A stretch of 32,408 nt of DNA from Gluconobacter japonicus (GTDB lineage: Bacteria > Pseudomonadota > Alphaproteobacteria > Acetobacterales > Acetobacteraceae): assembly GCF_002723975.1 (NCBI RefSeq), contig NZ_BEWO01000025.1:1-32408 (forward strand). Direction: 5' to 3'. The translations under genes and the position numbers were made by a program. Below the pieces are notes generated by a model that saw nothing but the letters and a program-made list of their open reading frames with translations, was not told the origin of the DNA and did no database searches. This document shows positions 24,340 to 32,408 of the stretch, in pieces. Each line of letters begins with the position of its first letter. The first letter of the stretch is position 1.

Positions 24340-25472
24340 AAGCAGTCCTCCGGCCAGTCATGACTGACAAACCAGGCCGCGCCTTCTGTCAGAGCCTCGT
24401 CCGGAGCAGGCTGTCGCAGATAAGTCGCCAGATCCCGAATGATCTGTTCGACGGCCCGCCCTTTTACAAAAGCCGAAAGCCCCAGACCACGCTGCACCAG
24501 CGTGATCAACTCCAGAGCTGCGCGTTCAACAGCCAGCCGCGCCAGATTGACAGTCGCCGTAACCTCCTCGGAGGGCATCTCCGGACAATCACATGCAGCA
24601 TGAGCGGCCTGCCTGACCCACAGGGAGGCCGTTTTCTGAAGGATCATCGCGTCTCCGATCCGGCAAAGCTGATGCGGGTTGTGGACCCGCTTCCGGGCCA
24701 GAAGTTCTTCCCTCAGCAGATCGACCAGCCGGTCCATAGCGCCAATCGCGACCGCCGATCCGCGCCATGCTCCTGCGGAAAACTCAGGCTGCCGCAGATA
24801 ATCTCCCGCCGTCCCCAGAATATCCTGAGCAGAGACCGTCAACCCGGTAAAATCATAAGCACCCGTTCCGCTTGCCTGCATCCCGGTCAGCTTGCCCGGA
24901 CCTGGCTGTCTGCGAGCGGCATCCGTGGTCGGCACGAGGAGCATGACCGACTCTTCCTGCTCGGTCGTTGCCGTAATTAGCGCAAGACCAACCTCATTGA
25001 CGCCGCTGGCAAATCCCTTGATCCCGGAGAGCCTGCAGAGGCCCCCTTCCTTCCGTATGGTCACAGGAGGGTCCCCGTCTGTGACCCATATCCCGGTCAA
25101 AATTCCTTTTTTCGATGTTGTGGCCAACGTGTGACGCTGCTCTTGCGTGCCATACAGCGCCACAAGACGGATAACATTCACATGCCCTTCAAGACACCGT
25201 CCCAGCGACAGGCTTAAATAACCCGTTCGCCGCAGCAGCAACGAAAGAAACTGTCCCCTGTCAGACGGAGAGGCCAATCCAAGCCCTCCTTCCTCAACGA
25301 AAAGAAGGGCATCCAGTATCCCGCTCTGTCGCAGGGATTTCAGGAGGTCTGACGGGAACAGATTTTCTGTTGGCGTGAAGGGTCTGGCTTTCCAGTCCGC
25401 AAACAGATGATTCAGTCGGCCCCGAAAGACAGATCGTTCCTCCTCGATCATCTCATGACCAGAATTCGACAT
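24336..25472 (-). CDS. acyl-CoA dehydrogenase family protein
   Basis: A 378-residue flavoprotein-like protein with a divergent acyl-CoA dehydrogenase fold: ILDALLFVEEGGLGLASPSDRG in the N-terminal helical domain, then GIWVTDGDPPVTI and LCRLSGIKGFASGV in the middle beta domain, and a helical C-terminal domain. Key catalytic bases of classical enzymes could not be assigned, so the substrate may not be a CoA ester. It is the first gene of the three-gene minus-strand operon. A promoter is expected in the 140-base gap to the MFS gene. The function within the cluster is unknown; it may desaturate or oxidise an acyl or carrier-bound intermediate. Confidence 0.78.
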   Translation of the reverse strand: MSNSGHEMIEEERSVFRGRLNHLFADWKARPFTPTENLFPSDLLKSLRQSGILDALLFVEEGGLGLASPSDRGQFLSLLLRRTGYLSLSLGRCLEGHVNVIRLVALYGTQEQRHTLATTSKKGILTGIWVTDGDPPVTIRKEGGLCRLSGIKGFASGVNEVGLALITATTEQEESVMLLVPTTDAARRQPGPGKLTGMQASGTGAYDFTGLTVSAQDILGTAGDYLRQPEFSAGAWRGSAVAIGAMDRLVDLLREELLARKRVHNPHQLCRIGDAMILQKTASLWVRQAAHAACDCPEMPSEEVTATVNLARLAVERAALELITLVQRGLGLSAFVKGRAVEQIIRDLATYLRQPAPDEALTEGAAWFVSHDWPEDCL

Positions 25473-25612
25473 GCCCTGTGACCCTTCCGCGCAGCCCGAT
25501 CAGGGCAACGCCTGGAAGCCGATCATGGATCCCGATTAAAATAGCACCGCCGGTCACTATTCTGCGGGAATGATGAAGGCGCACCATCCCATGGTGAGCA
25601 CCATGCGTCCCG

Positions 25613-26839
25613 TCATGCCGCTTCAGAGACCGGTGAATGTGTCTCAGGCATGCCCCATGCAAACAGACAGGCCACCCCTGCCCCCGTCAGGCCCAGGATA
25701 ATGAAGGTCGTATTGAACCCGTAGGCTGATGTCAGGGCGCCCCCCGCAAGATTGGACAGGAGCGCACCGATGGTCCCCAGAGCCAACCCCAGCCCGATAA
25801 GCAGATTGCGCCGCCCACTTCCAGACGCGATATCCGAAAGAATGGCATAGAACAGCACCAGAATGATGCCTGAAGACAATCCGTCGAGGATCTGGACCAG
25901 GACCAGCGTCGGCCAGTCCGCGCTCAGGATCACCAGACCGTCCCGCACGGGTTGCATGGCGAGTGCGAACACGAACAGCGGCTTGCGAGGCCATTGCGGC
26001 GCCTTTTTACCCACGAGAAGGGCTACGGGCGCCATGGTGATCTGGGCGACCACGATACAGATGGCCGTCACGCTCGCCGGATCGCCCAAGTGGAAAAAGG
26101 CATAACGCTCGATCATGAGCGGGACCACGGCGCCATTGGCGATATTGAACAGCAGATAGGTCACCAGAAAAACGGCCAGCCGTGTCTCGGAAAGGAACGT
26201 AAAAATGGCACGCAGGGTCTGCCGCAGCGAAGCGGTATCCCGAGACCGTTCCGAAGGGGTGTCCGCGCGTTTCGAAAGGCCCCCGACCAGCAGCAGACTG
26301 ACTGCCGCAAATCCTCCCACCCCCCACAGGGGAGCAACAGGCCCCATCACCCTGCCAAGAAGGCTCATCACGAAGCCGGATGACGCATTGCCCAGATGAT
26401 TGAAGGATTCATTGCGGCCCATACGCGCGATATAGCCTCTAGCTCCTGCCGTATGATGGCTGACGGCCGCAAGAATGGGCGTAAAAAGAGCCCCTGCGCC
26501 GCCTGCGATGAAATGGGCCAGAACAATGGGATAAAACAGCGGCGTCCAAGCCATCACCGCGACGGACAGAAACGTCACGGTACAGCAGGCAGCGAGCATC
26601 AGGCGCCTGCGCGGGAAGATATCCAGAGCCCATCCGCCGATAAAGCGGGCCAGAACCGCCCCAAGTCCGCCCGCTGCAATCGCCGCACCAATCCGGCTTG
26701 AAGGCCAGCCCTGTATCGTCAGGAAGGCTGTCAGAAAGTTCCCCAGATTGTCCTGAACATCAGCAAGAAGGAAGCTCAGACCGTCCAGGGAAACGTCGTC
26801 CCTCCCGGGCCGGATCTGTGCTCTGTTTTTCGTCATCAT
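25613..26839 (-). CDS. MFS transporter
   Basis: About 408 residues from the ATG at 26839 (MMTKNRAQIRPG), preceded by GGGAATT; an upstream start at 26893 is less likely. It has about 12 hydrophobic segments and an MFS-type loop between helices 2 and 3 (RFIGGWALDIFPRRR). A long basic central loop (KRADTPSERSRDTASLRQTLR) follows helix 6. The substrate is unknown. It is divergent from the paoABC-like operon across 256 bases and might export an aldehyde-derived acid or another small molecule, which is only inferred from position. Confidence 0.83.
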   Translation of the reverse strand: MMTKNRAQIRPGRDDVSLDGLSFLLADVQDNLGNFLTAFLTIQGWPSSRIGAAIAAGGLGAVLARFIGGWALDIFPRRRLMLAACCTVTFLSVAVMAWTPLFYPIVLAHFIAGGAGALFTPILAAVSHHTAGARGYIARMGRNESFNHLGNASSGFVMSLLGRVMGPVAPLWGVGGFAAVSLLLVGGLSKRADTPSERSRDTASLRQTLRAIFTFLSETRLAVFLVTYLLFNIANGAVVPLMIERYAFFHLGDPASVTAICIVVAQITMAPVALLVGKKAPQWPRKPLFVFALAMQPVRDGLVILSADWPTLVLVQILDGLSSGIILVLFYAILSDIASGSGRRNLLIGLGLALGTIGALLSNLAGGALTSAYGFNTTFIILGLTGAGVACLFAWGMPETHSPVSEAA

Positions 26840-27049
26840 AATTCCCGTCAAAGTCTTTTTGCAGTCGTCCCTCGTACTGAACGGTCGGCTCACGGGTCCG
26901 TTACAAAAAAACAGTAGGGGTTCTCCTTTTTTGAAAAGGCAGATCCTGTGTGGTCAGGTCCATACCTGCGGGATATTTATTATCAGCGCGCATTCTATGA
27001 CTGGGATCACAGAGAATTCCTTGAAACCTAAACGCTCCCGGACGCTTAC

Positions 27050-27077
27050 AACCTGACACGCTGAAAAAACCTGACAC
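27050..27077 (+). repeat. direct repeat AACCTGACAC upstream of paoA-like gene
   Basis: Two perfect 10-bp copies at 27050-27059 and 27068-27077, 18 bases apart start to start, end 18 bases before the start codon at 27096. A regulator binding site is possible. Confidence 0.45.
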
Positions 27078-27095
27078 CGAACGGAGCGCCCTCCC

Positions 27096-27602
27096 ATGAC
27101 CGATGTGTCTGTCGCCAGCCCCTGTCACCTCCAGATCAATGGAAAATCCTACTCTGCCGACCTGCCACCCAGCGTAACCCTGCTGGACCTGCTGCGGGAG
27201 CGTCTGGACCTCACAGGAACGAAGAAGGGATGCGATCACGGGCAGTGCGGTGCCTGCACCGTTCTCGTCGATGGCAAGCGGGTCAAAAGCTGCCTCATCC
27301 TGGCCGTATCGATCCCGGACGCCGAGGTCACAACGATTGAAGGTCTGGCACCGGATGGACATCTGCACCCTATGCAACAGGCCTTTATCGACCGGGACGC
27401 TTTCCAGTGCGGATACTGCACGCCGGGTCAGATCATGTCGGCGGTGGCGCTTCTAGAAGAAGGACATGTCCACACCCGCGAGGAAATCCGCGAATTCATG
27501 AGCGGCAATCTCTGCCGGTGCGGCGCCTATAACGGTATTATCGATGCCATTGAGCAGGTCCTTGCCCAGCATCAGCAAGACAGGGCTGGAGAGGCCGCAT
27601 GA
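27096..27602 (+). CDS. paoA: 2Fe-2S subunit of aldehyde oxidoreductase (PaoA/YagT-like)
   Basis: A 168-residue electron-transfer subunit of the xanthine-oxidase family with two 2Fe-2S clusters. The plant-ferredoxin-type ligands are Cys46, 51, 54 and 66 (GCDHGQCGACTVLVDGKRVKSC). The C-terminal helical-domain ligands are Cys105, 108, 140 and 142 (CGYC and LCRCG). E. coli PaoA has a long Tat signal; this protein begins directly at the ferredoxin fold and so should stay in the cytoplasm. A GGAG lies nine bases before the ATG. It overlaps the FAD subunit gene by four bases (ATGA). Confidence 0.9.
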   Translation: MTDVSVASPCHLQINGKSYSADLPPSVTLLDLLRERLDLTGTKKGCDHGQCGACTVLVDGKRVKSCLILAVSIPDAEVTTIEGLAPDGHLHPMQQAFIDRDAFQCGYCTPGQIMSAVALLEEGHVHTREEIREFMSGNLCRCGAYNGIIDAIEQVLAQHQQDRAGEAA

Positions 27603-28606
27603 GACAGTTCTCCTATTCCCGTCCCGACACACTTGACGCAGCACAGCGCATCCCTGAGCATACGCGTTACCTCGCAGGAGGCACCAACCTCATCGACCTC
27701 ATGAAATCGGACGTCGAACGCCCCAAACATGTCGTCGATCTCAATGCCCTGTCCATGAGCCAGATCGAGGAACGCCCTGATGGAGGTCTGCGCATTGGTG
27801 CCCTCGCCACCAATGCCGATACCGCAGCCCACCCGCTCGTTACCGAGCGCTATCCCCTTCTAGCCTCCGCCATCCTTGCCGGTGCAAGCCCCCAGATCCG
27901 TAACAGGGCCACGAATGGCGGAAACCTGAACCAGCGCACCCGCTGCCACTATTTCTATGACCCGGACATGGCCTGCAACAAGCGCTCCCCCGGTACGGGA
28001 TGCTCCGCCAAAGGCGGTCGCAACCGGATCATGGCCATCCTCGGCACCAGCGAGGCCTGTATCGCCACATTCCCGTCCGATATGTGCGTGGCCCTCGCGG
28101 CCATGAACGCGACAGTCAACCTCACAGGTCCCGAGGGCGAGCGCAGTGTTCCTCTGCGCGACTATCACCGCCTGCCGGAAAACACACCCTGGCAGGACAA
28201 CATCCTGCGCGCTGGCGAAATCGTCACGTCCATCGATCTTCCGCCGCTCAGCTTCGGGCCTCATCATACCTATCTCAAGATCCGCGACCGCCTGTCTTTC
28301 GCCTTCGCCATCGTGTCCGTCGCAGCGGGACTGCAGATGGAAAACAACACGATCCGCAAGGCCTGCATCGCCATGGGCGGCGTCGGTACAAAACCCTGGT
28401 GTGTCCCGGAAGCCGAAGCCCTCCTTGAAGGGAAAACACCGTCCCCTTCCCTGTTCCGCGACGCTGCCGACTGCCTGCTGCAAGGGGCCGTCACCGACCG
28501 CGACAACGCCGCAAAGCTGAAGCTGGCCCCCCGCGTTATCATCCGCGCCCTCTCGCAGGCCGCTGCAGGCACGCCCCAGTCCCAGACGCAAAAGACCATT
28601 TTCTGA
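27599..28606 (+). CDS. paoB: FAD-binding subunit of aldehyde oxidoreductase (PaoB/YagS-like)
   Basis: A 335-residue FAD subunit. YLAGGTNLIDLMK at residues 24-36 is the FAD pyrophosphate loop and ATNGGNLNQRTRC follows near 104. It has an insertion with Cys116, 126, 135 and 154, the additional 4Fe-4S cluster seen in E. coli PaoB but not in ordinary xanthine dehydrogenases. The last 100 residues are the CO-dehydrogenase flavoprotein C-terminal domain (SFAFAIVSVAAGLQ). It overlaps the FeS subunit by four bases and ends 12 bases before the large subunit. Confidence 0.9.
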   Translation: MRQFSYSRPDTLDAAQRIPEHTRYLAGGTNLIDLMKSDVERPKHVVDLNALSMSQIEERPDGGLRIGALATNADTAAHPLVTERYPLLASAILAGASPQIRNRATNGGNLNQRTRCHYFYDPDMACNKRSPGTGCSAKGGRNRIMAILGTSEACIATFPSDMCVALAAMNATVNLTGPEGERSVPLRDYHRLPENTPWQDNILRAGEIVTSIDLPPLSFGPHHTYLKIRDRLSFAFAIVSVAAGLQMENNTIRKACIAMGGVGTKPWCVPEAEALLEGKTPSPSLFRDAADCLLQGAVTDRDNAAKLKLAPRVIIRALSQAAAGTPQSQTQKTIF

Positions 28607-28618
28607 AAGAACCCGGGT

Positions 28619-30865
28619 ATGACCCTCCATTCAGCAAAAATCGGACAGCCCGTCTCCCGGATCGATGGCATCGCCAAGGTGACGGGACAGGCCCGCTACG
28701 CCGCCGAACCGCATCCTGCCGGCATGCTGTACGGCTTCATCGTCAACAGCCCCATCGCCCGTGGCCGGATCGAGGCGATCCGCGACGAAGCCGCCCGCGC
28801 GGTGCCAGGCGTAGTGGAGGTCATGACGCATCTCAACCGCCCCCACAGCGCGCTTTTTGAAAAATCCTACATGGATGGTCTGGGCGTCCCCGGCTCTCCC
28901 TACAGACCACTCCATGACGCGGAAATCAGCTTCAATGGCCAGCCCGTTGCCGTTGTCCTCGCAGAGACATTCGAAGCCGCCCGTGAAGCCGCCATGCGTC
29001 TCGAAGTGGATTACGAACGCTGGCCGCATAATGCGGATTTCGAAGCATCCCTGCACCAGAAATACATGCCCGGCAAAACCCGCAGCAATTACGTGCCGCC
29101 GAAATCACGCGGGAACGCTGCCGAGGCCTATGCCCTCAGCCCGATCAAGATCGAAGGACGCTATCACCTCGCTCCCGAGCATCACAATCCCATGGAAATG
29201 CACGCCACGACCGTTATCGTCGAGGAGGACGGCACCTTCACGGTCTGGGACAAGACACAGGGTCCGCAGGCCGTACAGGCCTATCTGACGAGCGCCCTGT
29301 CCCTTTCCAAAGATCAGGTCCGCGTGCGCAATCCCTATGTCGGCGGGGCATTCGGCTCCGGCCTGCGCGCCCAGCACAACGTTTTTCTCGCAGTTCTCGC
29401 CGCGAAAATGCTGAATCGTTCGGTCCGTGTCACCCTGACGCGCCAACAGATGTTCACCCATGTCTTCCGCCCTGAAGCCGTTATGGATATCGCCCTTGGT
29501 GCCCAGCCGGACGGTACGTTGCAGTCCATGATCGTCAATGGCGTGACAGACACATCGCGCTTTGAGCACAATATGGAAAATCTCGTGATCTGGGGGCTGA
29601 TCAATTACAAATGCCCCAATGCCACGGCCGATTACAAAGTCGCCCCGCGTGACACCTACACTTCCAGCGACATGCGTGCTCCCGGAGCCGCCACAGGCGT
29701 CAACCTCTTTGAAATGGCCATCGATGAAATGGCCTATGCCTGCAACATGGACCCGTTGGATTTTCGCCTGCACAACTATTCCGACATCGACGCCATGCAT
29801 GACATGCCGCTGACCAGCAAAGCGCTGAAGGAGGCCATGCATGAAGGCGCCGAGCGCTTTGGTTGGCAGAACCGGCCCATGGCACCGCAAAGCATGCGCG
29901 ACGGAAAAGATCTGATCGGCTGGGGCATGGCGACAGGCATCTGGGACGCGATGTTCTCCCCAACATCAGCCCGCGCCACTCTGACCGCCGATGGACGCCT
30001 GCATATCGCAACCGCCGCCTCCGATATCGGAACCGGAACCTACACGATTTTGGCCCAGACTGCCTCGGAAGCCTTCGGCATCCCCATGGAGATGATCGAT
30101 ATCGAACTGGGCGATTCAACCCTTCCCGAATGCCCGACGGAGGGCGGCTCATGGACAGCCGCCTCCGCAGGGGCCGCTGTCTGGCTCGCCTGCCAAAGCC
30201 TGCGCGAGAAGCTGTTTAAGGCTGTAGGCAAAAGCGGAAACATTTCCGCCTGGCTGACGGAAGGACTGTCGAATAATACCACAGTGCTAAAGGACGGATT
30301 TCTTCAGGATAAAGGCGCAGATGAAAACCTCAGACTGTCCCTCTCCGAAGCCCTGTCCCTGACAGGTCAGGACAGGCTTGAAGTCGAGGAAACCGCAAAA
30401 CCTGGCCTACGCGGCACCATCAGCCAGATGAGAAAAGCCCGCTTCACCCACAGCGCCGTTTTCTGCGAAGTCCGCGTGGATGAGGAACTTGGCATCGTCC
30501 GTGTGACACGGTTGGTCAATGCCGTCGCCGCCGGTCGCATCATGAACCCCAAGACCGCAGCCAGTCAGGTCCGGGGCGCCATGGTCATGGCAACAGGCAT
30601 GGCGCTTCACGAAGAGTCCCTGATGGACGAACGGGTCGGCCGCTTCATGAACCATAATTTTTCCGAGTATCACATCCCGGCCCACGCCGACATTCCGGAC
30701 ATGGACGTCCTCTTCATCGCGGAAGAAGACCCCGAAGTCAGTCCGCTTGGAATCAAGGGTGTGGGCGAAATCGGTATGTGTGGAACGGCGGCCGCCATCG
30801 CCAACGCCGTCTTCCATGCCACAGGCCAGCGCCACCGCAACCTGCCCATCACACCCGGCGACTGA
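28619..30865 (+). CDS. paoC: molybdopterin-binding subunit of aldehyde oxidoreductase (PaoC/YagR-like)
   Basis: A 748-residue catalytic subunit that oxidises aldehydes to acids at a molybdenum centre. The N-terminal domain begins GQPVSRIDGIAKVTGQARY. Cofactor loops include NPYVGGAFGSGLRAQHN and SDMRAPGAATGVNLFE. The catalytic Glu is Glu717 in IKGVGEIGMCG. Length agrees with PaoC. As in PaoABC the cofactor is probably the MCD form, which would need a PaoD-like chaperone; none is encoded in this window. The gene completes a three-gene operon and is followed by a strong hairpin. Confidence 0.92.
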   Translation: MTLHSAKIGQPVSRIDGIAKVTGQARYAAEPHPAGMLYGFIVNSPIARGRIEAIRDEAARAVPGVVEVMTHLNRPHSALFEKSYMDGLGVPGSPYRPLHDAEISFNGQPVAVVLAETFEAAREAAMRLEVDYERWPHNADFEASLHQKYMPGKTRSNYVPPKSRGNAAEAYALSPIKIEGRYHLAPEHHNPMEMHATTVIVEEDGTFTVWDKTQGPQAVQAYLTSALSLSKDQVRVRNPYVGGAFGSGLRAQHNVFLAVLAAKMLNRSVRVTLTRQQMFTHVFRPEAVMDIALGAQPDGTLQSMIVNGVTDTSRFEHNMENLVIWGLINYKCPNATADYKVAPRDTYTSSDMRAPGAATGVNLFEMAIDEMAYACNMDPLDFRLHNYSDIDAMHDMPLTSKALKEAMHEGAERFGWQNRPMAPQSMRDGKDLIGWGMATGIWDAMFSPTSARATLTADGRLHIATAASDIGTGTYTILAQTASEAFGIPMEMIDIELGDSTLPECPTEGGSWTAASAGAAVWLACQSLREKLFKAVGKSGNISAWLTEGLSNNTTVLKDGFLQDKGADENLRLSLSEALSLTGQDRLEVEETAKPGLRGTISQMRKARFTHSAVFCEVRVDEELGIVRVTRLVNAVAAGRIMNPKTAASQVRGAMVMATGMALHEESLMDERVGRFMNHNFSEYHIPAHADIPDMDVLFIAEEDPEVSPLGIKGVGEIGMCGTAAAIANAVFHATGQRHRNLPITPGD

Positions 30866-30872
30866 TCCCTGA

Positions 30873-30902
30873 GCTTCTTCCGGGAAACCGCCCGGAAGAA
30901 GC
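30873..30902. terminator. bidirectional hairpin between paoC and SDR gene
   Basis: Perfect 12-bp arms GCTTCTTCCGGG and CCCGGAAGAAGC around a 6-base loop, centred between the ends of the two convergent genes. It lacks T runs but is placed to stop transcription both ways. Confidence 0.6.
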
Positions 30903-30916
30903 GCATAACGCTGTCA

Positions 30917-31777
30917 TCAGCCGTTGATGATCATGCCGCCATTCACATGCAGCGTCTGTCCCGTCACGAAGGACGCATCCTCGCTCGCCAGATAGACATA
31001 AGCCGGACCAAGCTCCGTCGGATCCCCACAACGCCCCATCGGCGTGTCCTTGCCCAGATCGGCAACCGCCTGCGGATCAACAACACCCCAGCTTGCCGGC
31101 TGAAGCGGCGTCCAGACCGGCCCCGGCGCCACGGCGTTTACCCGGATTCCCTTTGACACCAGCTGAAGCGCAAGAGACCGCGTCATCCCCATCTCCGCCG
31201 CCTTGGTCGTGGAATAGGCCAGAAGCGCCTTGTTCCCTGCAAATGCATTGATGGAGGACGTATTGACGATAGCGCTCCCTTTCTTCAGATGCGCAAGCGC
31301 CGCTCGGACGAGATAGAAATACCCGTTGATATTAGTGTCCATATGGCGTTGCCATTCCTCATCGGAGACGGCTTCGATGTCTTCTTCGACAATCTGGACA
31401 CCAGCGTTGTTGACGAGAATATCGAGACCGCCCAGCTCATTCACCGTGCGTGCCACGGCATCATTGCAGACCTGGCTGGAAGAGACATCACCGGCAATGG
31501 CCAGCCCCTTGCGCCCTTCCTTTTCAATAAGACGGACGGTCTCCTGTGCATCCTCATGCTCCTCCAAATACAGAATCGCCACATCAGCACCCTCACGGGC
31601 GAAATGGATAGCCGCAGCACGCCCGATTCCGCTATCGCCCCCACTGATCAGGGCCTTCTTTCCCTCAAGCTTACCGCTGCCACGATAATCAGGCCGGATG
31701 TGAATGGCCTTGGGCTGCATCAGGCCTTCCAAGCCGGGTTGATGATCCTGAGATTGGGGAAGAATATGATCAGGCAT
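30917..31777 (-). CDS. SDR family oxidoreductase (YghA-like)
   Basis: About 286 residues from the ATG at 31777 (MPDHILPQSQDHQPG), chosen for the GGAG ten bases upstream and the family's usual start. The NAD(P) loop is ALISGGDSGIGRA, followed by NNAGVQ, the catalytic Ser in NTSSINAF and Tyr-x3-Lys in AYSTTKAAEMG. The long N-terminal tail with Q/H-rich residues is typical of the YghA/GsiB-linked type of stress dehydrogenases. The substrate is unknown. It ends convergent with paoC and is transcribed alone. Confidence 0.87.
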   Translation of the reverse strand: MPDHILPQSQDHQPGLEGLMQPKAIHIRPDYRGSGKLEGKKALISGGDSGIGRAAAIHFAREGADVAILYLEEHEDAQETVRLIEKEGRKGLAIAGDVSSSQVCNDAVARTVNELGGLDILVNNAGVQIVEEDIEAVSDEEWQRHMDTNINGYFYLVRAALAHLKKGSAIVNTSSINAFAGNKALLAYSTTKAAEMGMTRSLALQLVSKGIRVNAVAPGPVWTPLQPASWGVVDPQAVADLGKDTPMGRCGDPTELGPAYVYLASEDASFVTGQTLHVNGGMIING

Positions 31778-32053
31778 GAAACACCACTCCAAAAGGGGTC
31801 TGGTGTTTTCCGAAGAAAACACGTCTGCCATGTTCAACTGCCAGGGCAGCCAAGTGTTGCCTCACGTATCTGACGGATGATCTGCTGTCGTGCACAATTC
31901 GCAGAAGACGAACGCATCTTCTGCCGACACGAGACGGCAAAGCGCGACATCGACCTGATAATATGGACATTGCAAAATGGTGCAGCGGGCTTCAACGCCG
32001 ATCTTCCGCTTTCGGATTGTCTGAAAAACCCTAGCTGTCAGGTTGTGAGACGT
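31778..32053. other. intergenic region upstream of SDR gene
   Basis: No gene is supported. Short frames on both strands show no family features. The region should hold the SDR promoter and ends at the left terminus of IS5 copy 3. Confidence 0.5.
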
Positions 32054-32372
32054 GGAGGGTTCTAAAAACTCCATGGTTTTGAGTGCGTATCTGTGATTCT
32101 ATACCTCCTGTGGTGATTGGGTGGATGAATGAATAATGAAACAGCCTGGTTTCTTTGATGTTGAAGAGCGGCTTGCTCGTTTGAGCGGTCTTGGCGATCA
32201 GCTTGAAGCGTTTTCCCGGACTGTGGATTTTGAGGTGTTCCGCCCTGATCTGGAGAAGGCTCTGGCCTATTCAGATGGAAGCAAGGGCGGGCGACCGCCA
32301 TTTGATCCTGTGCTGATGTTCAAGATCCTGGTGATCCAGACGCTCAACAATCTGTCCGACGAGCGGACGGAA
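32054..32372 (+). mobile_element. IS5-family insertion sequence, copy 3 (5' part only)
   Basis: The left end GGAGGGTTCTAAAAA at 32054 resembles that of copy 1. The transposase gene starts at 32136. Similarity to copy 1 stops sharply after the codons for DERTE at 32372, where a different sequence begins. Confidence 0.8.
32136..32372 (+). pseudogene. IS5-family transposase N-terminal fragment, interrupted
   Basis: It encodes MKQPGFFDVEERLARLSGLG and continues as in copy 1 to NLSDERTE (79 residues). The next codons should read YLINDRL but instead read EVDPIFRTG. The reading frame continues to the window end, so the final stop is not seen. The catalytic domain is not joined to it here. Confidence 0.82.
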
Positions 32373-32408
32373 GAGGTGGACCCCATTTTTCGGACAGGGC
32401 AACAAGCT
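32373..32408. mobile_element. possible end of another insertion sequence inside copy 3
   Basis: The sequence from GAGGTGGACCCC onward has no counterpart in the other IS5 copies. It looks like a transposon terminal repeat with spaced GGACC and GGACA words, which is common in IS3-type ends. Only 36 bases are visible, so the family is a guess. Confidence 0.3.

Noticed and set aside
25453-25662. 69-residue minus-strand frame between the MFS and dehydrogenase genes
   Set aside because: Overlaps both neighbours and has low-complexity His/Arg/Gly content; no support.
29105-29890. 261-residue minus-strand frame inside paoC
   Set aside because: Antisense shadow with no recognisable domain.
1-32408. 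CRISPR arrays, rRNA or tRNA genes
   Set aside because: No regularly spaced repeats and no recognisable tRNA or rRNA segments were seen by eye; no search tool was run.

Overview
The window looks like an accessory, mobile-element-rich stretch from an acetic acid bacterium (Acetobacteraceae, Alphaproteobacteria). This rests on the style of the proteins and on moderately high G+C: a single-chain NADPH nitrate reductase, a PaoABC-like molybdo-flavoenzyme, an IS5-family element present in several copies, and plasmid-type DUF1612, HNH and recombinase genes. The genus cannot be fixed from the sequence alone, nor can chromosome be told from plasmid.

Layout. 1-2,900: a decayed IS701-type transposase, a tyrosine recombinase broken by an extra 5-bp repeat unit, an HNH nuclease gene, and an 86-bp palindromic element made of IS5-type ends. 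2,908-14,850: a complete nitrate assimilation operon on the minus strand. Its order is narK (nitrate/nitrite MFS transporter), an alginate-export-type porin, nirBD (fused nitrite reductase), a fused nitrate reductase/diflavin reductase, nasT, nasS and a nitrate-reductase-associated protein. 15,017-16,838: a LysR remnant, an intact IS5-family copy, and an SRAP (YedK-type) gene remnant. 16,852-20,160: DUF1612/HTH gene with a small upstream partner, a class II Fic gene, and a XerC/D (dif-like) site. 20,168-21,435: a dead second IS5 copy. 21,474-25,472: a proline-rich small protein, a GT2 glycosyltransferase, and on the opposite strand a NodS-like methyltransferase, a PIG-L deacetylase and an acyl-CoA-dehydrogenase-like protein. 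25,613-30,902: an MFS transporter divergent from a paoABC-like aldehyde oxidoreductase operon. 30,917-32,408: an SDR oxidoreductase and a third IS5 copy that is itself interrupted near the window end.

How the parts work together. The nitrate operon would import nitrate (narK, perhaps the porin), reduce it with NADPH on one polypeptide and pass nitrite to NirBD. NasS (cytoplasmic nitrate sensor) and NasT (ANTAR antiterminator) are encoded in the same operon. The leader of narK carries two stem-loops with hexanucleotide loops having A at position 1 and G at position 4, the known ANTAR target signature. The operon therefore appears to carry both its regulator and its RNA target.

Strongest oddities: the ANTAR-type leader; a 7-G tract that puts the porin's start and signal sequence out of frame with its barrel; a methyltransferase/deacetylase/glycosyltransferase/dehydrogenase gene set resembling the logic of Nod-factor synthesis; and a dif-like site beside the Fic gene. 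Three genes are broken at short repeats (A9, a GGGCA pentamer, G7), which may be real slippage or read errors.
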